From Pseudomonas sp. (GTDB lineage: Bacteria > Pseudomonadota > Gammaproteobacteria > Pseudomonadales > Pseudomonadaceae), in assembly GCF_030684895.1 (NCBI RefSeq), contig NZ_JAUXXP010000058.1:62001-126000 (forward strand): a stretch of DNA of 64,000 nucleotides. The letters are read 5' to 3'. Below the pieces are notes generated by a model. It worked only from the letters and a program-made list of their open reading frames with translations. It ran no database searches and was not told where the DNA came from. Positions within the stretch are counted from its first letter, which is position 1. Each line of letters opens with the position of its first letter. The position numbers and the translations under genes are program-made. Positions 62,344 through 64,000 of this stretch are shown one piece after another.

Positions 62344-63007
62344 CGGCTGCCTCCAACAAATAGCCCAAGCCACGGAAAGTGACGATGCGCACCCCGCCGC
62401 CTTCGAGCTTCTTGCGCAGGCGATGCACGTAGATTTCGATGGCGTCGCTGCTGGCCTCTTCATCCAGGCCGAACACCTGGGCGGCCAACTGCTCCTTGCT
62501 CATCACCCGTCCCGGCCGGGCGATCATCGCCTCCAGCACCGCCTGCTCGCGCGAGGTCAGGGTCAGCAGGCTATCGGCCAGGGTAAAGCGCCGGGTATCC
62601 AGGTCATACAGCAGGTTGCCGCAGCGTTGCTGGCGTTCGCCACCGAGCACGGTGCGGCGCAGCAGTGCCTTGACCCGCGCCTCCAGCTCGCTCAGCTCAA
62701 AGGGTTTGGCCAGGTAATCATCGGCGCCCAGATTAAGGCCATGCACACGATCCTTGACCTCACCACGGGCGGTCAGCATCAGCACCGGCAAGGTATTGCC
62801 ACGCTCACGCAAACGCGCCAGCACCTGAAATCCGTCCAAACGCGGCAGGCCGATATCGAGAATCGCCAAGGCGTAATCCTCGCTGCTCAGAGCCAGATCG
62901 GCGGCCACACCGTCATGCAGCATGTCCACGGTCAGCCCGGTGCCACGCAGGGCCTGAGCCACGCTTTCAGCCAGGGGCAGATGGTCCTCGACCAGCAGGA
63001 TTCGCAC
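62336..63007 (-). CDS. tctD: TctD, OmpR-family response regulator
   Basis: A 223-residue regulator: receiver (phospho-acceptor Asp51, LAILDIGLPRLDGF) and winged-helix DNA-binding domain (LTSREQAVLEAMIARPGRVM, SSDAIEIYVHRLRKKLEGGG, VRIVTFRGLGYLLEA). GTG 63007 (encoding the start of RILLVEDHLPLAES) follows GGAG at ten bases; an in-frame extension to 63082 is not conserved. It should regulate the divergent porin gene; candidate sites lie between them. Confidence 0.9.
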   Translation of the reverse strand: MRILLVEDHLPLAESVAQALRGTGLTVDMLHDGVAADLALSSEDYALAILDIGLPRLDGFQVLARLRERGNTLPVLMLTARGEVKDRVHGLNLGADDYLAKPFELSELEARVKALLRRTVLGGERQQRCGNLLYDLDTRRFTLADSLLTLTSREQAVLEAMIARPGRVMSKEQLAAQVFGLDEEASSDAIEIYVHRLRKKLEGGGVRIVTFRGLGYLLEAADG

Positions 63008-63086
63008 GGTAATAGCACTCCACGAACTTGTTGTTATGTACCCAGTGTAACGGTGCAAAGGCCGCTGCGAACGCCCCTGCAATTTT

Positions 63087-63116
63087 CTTTCAAGCTGAAA
63101 GCCTGGTGAAAGCTTG
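63087..63116. promoter_or_regulatory. Candidate TctD operator between tctD and the porin gene
   Basis: CTTTCA-AGC-TGAAAG (63087-63101) is a perfect dyad. TGAAAGCCTG (63096-63105) and TGAAAGCTTG (63107-63116) are direct repeats 11 bases apart, the spacing typical for OmpR-family dimers. The site is 80 bases upstream of tctD and 98 bases upstream of the porin start. Confidence 0.55.
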
Positions 63117-63213
63117 ACCCCATAGCATCGGTCTCAGGTGGCTCGACCCACCGACCTGAACGACTGACGCAGTGGTGCGCAGCCGTGACAAAAACAACAA
63201 TGGAGACCACAGG

Positions 63214-64000
63214 ATGCCGACTGCATCAAATCGGGCACTTTCGCCTGTTCACCTGCTCAGCCTGGCCATCAGCACGGCCCTGCTTGCCCCCGCAGCCAAC
63301 GCCGACTTTGTCGCCGACAGCAAGGCAAGCCTCACCACCACCAATATCTACCTCAATCGCGACTTCCGTGAAGGTACAAGCAGCCAGCAGAACAAGCGCG
63401 ACGAATGGGGTCAGGGCTTTCTCCTAGACATCCAGTCCGGCTACACCGAAGGCACTGTCGGCTTTGGTTTGGACGCCATGGGTATGCTCGGCGTCAAACT
63501 AAACTCCGGCGGCGGCAGTACTGGCACCGACCTGCTGCCTGTGCAGGACGATGGTGGCACCCCAGACCAATTCGGCCGCCTGGGCCTTACAGCCAAGGTC
63601 AAGGTCTCCAATACCGAGCTGCGCTATGGCTCGCACATTCCTGAACTACCCGTGGTCAAGGCCAGCGACAGCCGCCTGCTGCCGCAGGTATTTGAAGGCG
63701 GTTTGCTGACTTCGTCCGAATTGGATGGACTGACCTTTACCGGCGGGCGTTTGGACAAAGTGATCGACCGTGCCTCGACCAACTCCGAAGAGCTGATCCT
63801 CAACAGCAAAAATCGCCGCTTCGCTGGCGGCATCACCGCTGACCATCTGGATCTGATGGGCCTCGACTACCAGTTCGCCAAGGGTCTCACCGGGCGTTAC
63901 TACTTTGCCGACCTCGACGATATTTACCGTCAGCACTTCTTCGGTCTGCTCGCCAGCCAGCCGTTGGGCAGCGGCACACTGAGCGCCGATGTACGCCTGA
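63214..64000 (+). CDS. opdH: OprD-family porin, probable OpdH (3' end outside window)
   Basis: The first 262 residues of an outer-membrane porin. Signal peptide (MPTASNRALSPVHLLSLAIS to ANA), then FVADSKASLTTTNIYLNRDF, QGFLLDIQSGYTEGTVGFGL, DAMGMLGVKLNSGGG and the OprD hallmarks NTELRYGSHIPELPVV, FEGGLLTSSELDGLTFTGGR, RRFAGGITADHLDLMGLDYQ. Position next to TctDE suggests OpdH (tricarboxylate uptake), as in PAO1. GGAG lies eight bases before the ATG. The C-terminus is cut off by the window edge. Confidence 0.88.
   Translation, partial: MPTASNRALSPVHLLSLAISTALLAPAANADFVADSKASLTTTNIYLNRDFREGTSSQQNKRDEWGQGFLLDIQSGYTEGTVGFGLDAMGMLGVKLNSGGGSTGTDLLPVQDDGGTPDQFGRLGLTAKVKVSNTELRYGSHIPELPVVKASDSRLLPQVFEGGLLTSSELDGLTFTGGRLDKVIDRASTNSEELILNSKNRRFAGGITADHLDLMGLDYQFAKGLTGRYYFADLDDIYRQHFFGLLASQPLGSGTLSADVRL

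Overview
The window is a stretch of chromosome from a member of the genus Pseudomonas. The evidence is the high-GC codon use, the polar-flagellum and che gene order with FleN, FlhF, CheZ, MotCD, ParC and ParP, the algU-mucABCD cluster, HptB-HsbR-HsbA, PutP and an OprD-family porin. I cannot name the species from sequence alone. No rRNA, tRNA, insertion sequence, prophage or CRISPR array was found. All genes look intact apart from the two cut by the window edges.

Bases 1-2400: the start of ccmA (cytochrome c maturation, leaving the window on the left). Divergent from it is a two-gene unit encoding a second FliK-like protein and a stand-alone piece corresponding to the cleaved FlhB C-terminus.

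Bases 2400-32100: one long minus-strand flagellar and chemotaxis locus. In transcription order it runs fliEFGHIJ, hsbA-hsbR-hptB, fliK, fliLMNOPQR-flhB, flhA-flhF-fleN-fliA, cheY-cheZ-cheA-cheB-motC-motD-parC-parP-cheW and a DUF2802 gene. RpoN (-24/-12) promoters can be read upstream of fliE, fliK, fliL and, more weakly, flhA. This matches the FleQ/RpoN flagellar hierarchy known in Pseudomonas. CheA carries four copies of a short acidic motif in its linker, and ParP and ParC are encoded a few genes away, so polar placement of the array is probably built in.

Bases 32100-34800: a VF530-family gene, a dense row of inverted repeats, the proline transporter gene putP, a likely unannotated 49-residue ORF and a strong DNA dyad.

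Bases 34800-40900: an HDOD gene converging on a tight four-gene minus-strand operon. That operon encodes a cupredoxin-like periplasmic protein, a GGDEF(degenerate)-EAL membrane protein, a DUF3034 outer-membrane-like protein and a truncated-haemoglobin lipoprotein. An AraC regulator, probably PruR, follows. The operon is the most interesting poorly described system here.

Bases 41000-51200: housekeeping and accessory genes. These are a NIT-like membrane protein, a chagasin-type protease inhibitor lipoprotein, a YhhN protein, cmoA-cmoB (tRNA wobble uridine modification) and the minus-strand chain lepA-lepB-DUF4845-rnc-era-recO-pdxJ.

Bases 51300-64000: the envelope-stress operon algU-mucA-mucB-mucC-mucD, with two AlgU-type promoters upstream of algU. 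Divergent from it is nadB, followed by ygfX-sdhE, ygfZ, another HDOD gene, a periplasmic binding protein, the two-component pair tctD-tctE and the start of an OprD-family porin divergent from tctD. Gene content from 34.8 to 64 kb recalls the PA0755-PA0783 region of P. aeruginosa PAO1, as I remember it.
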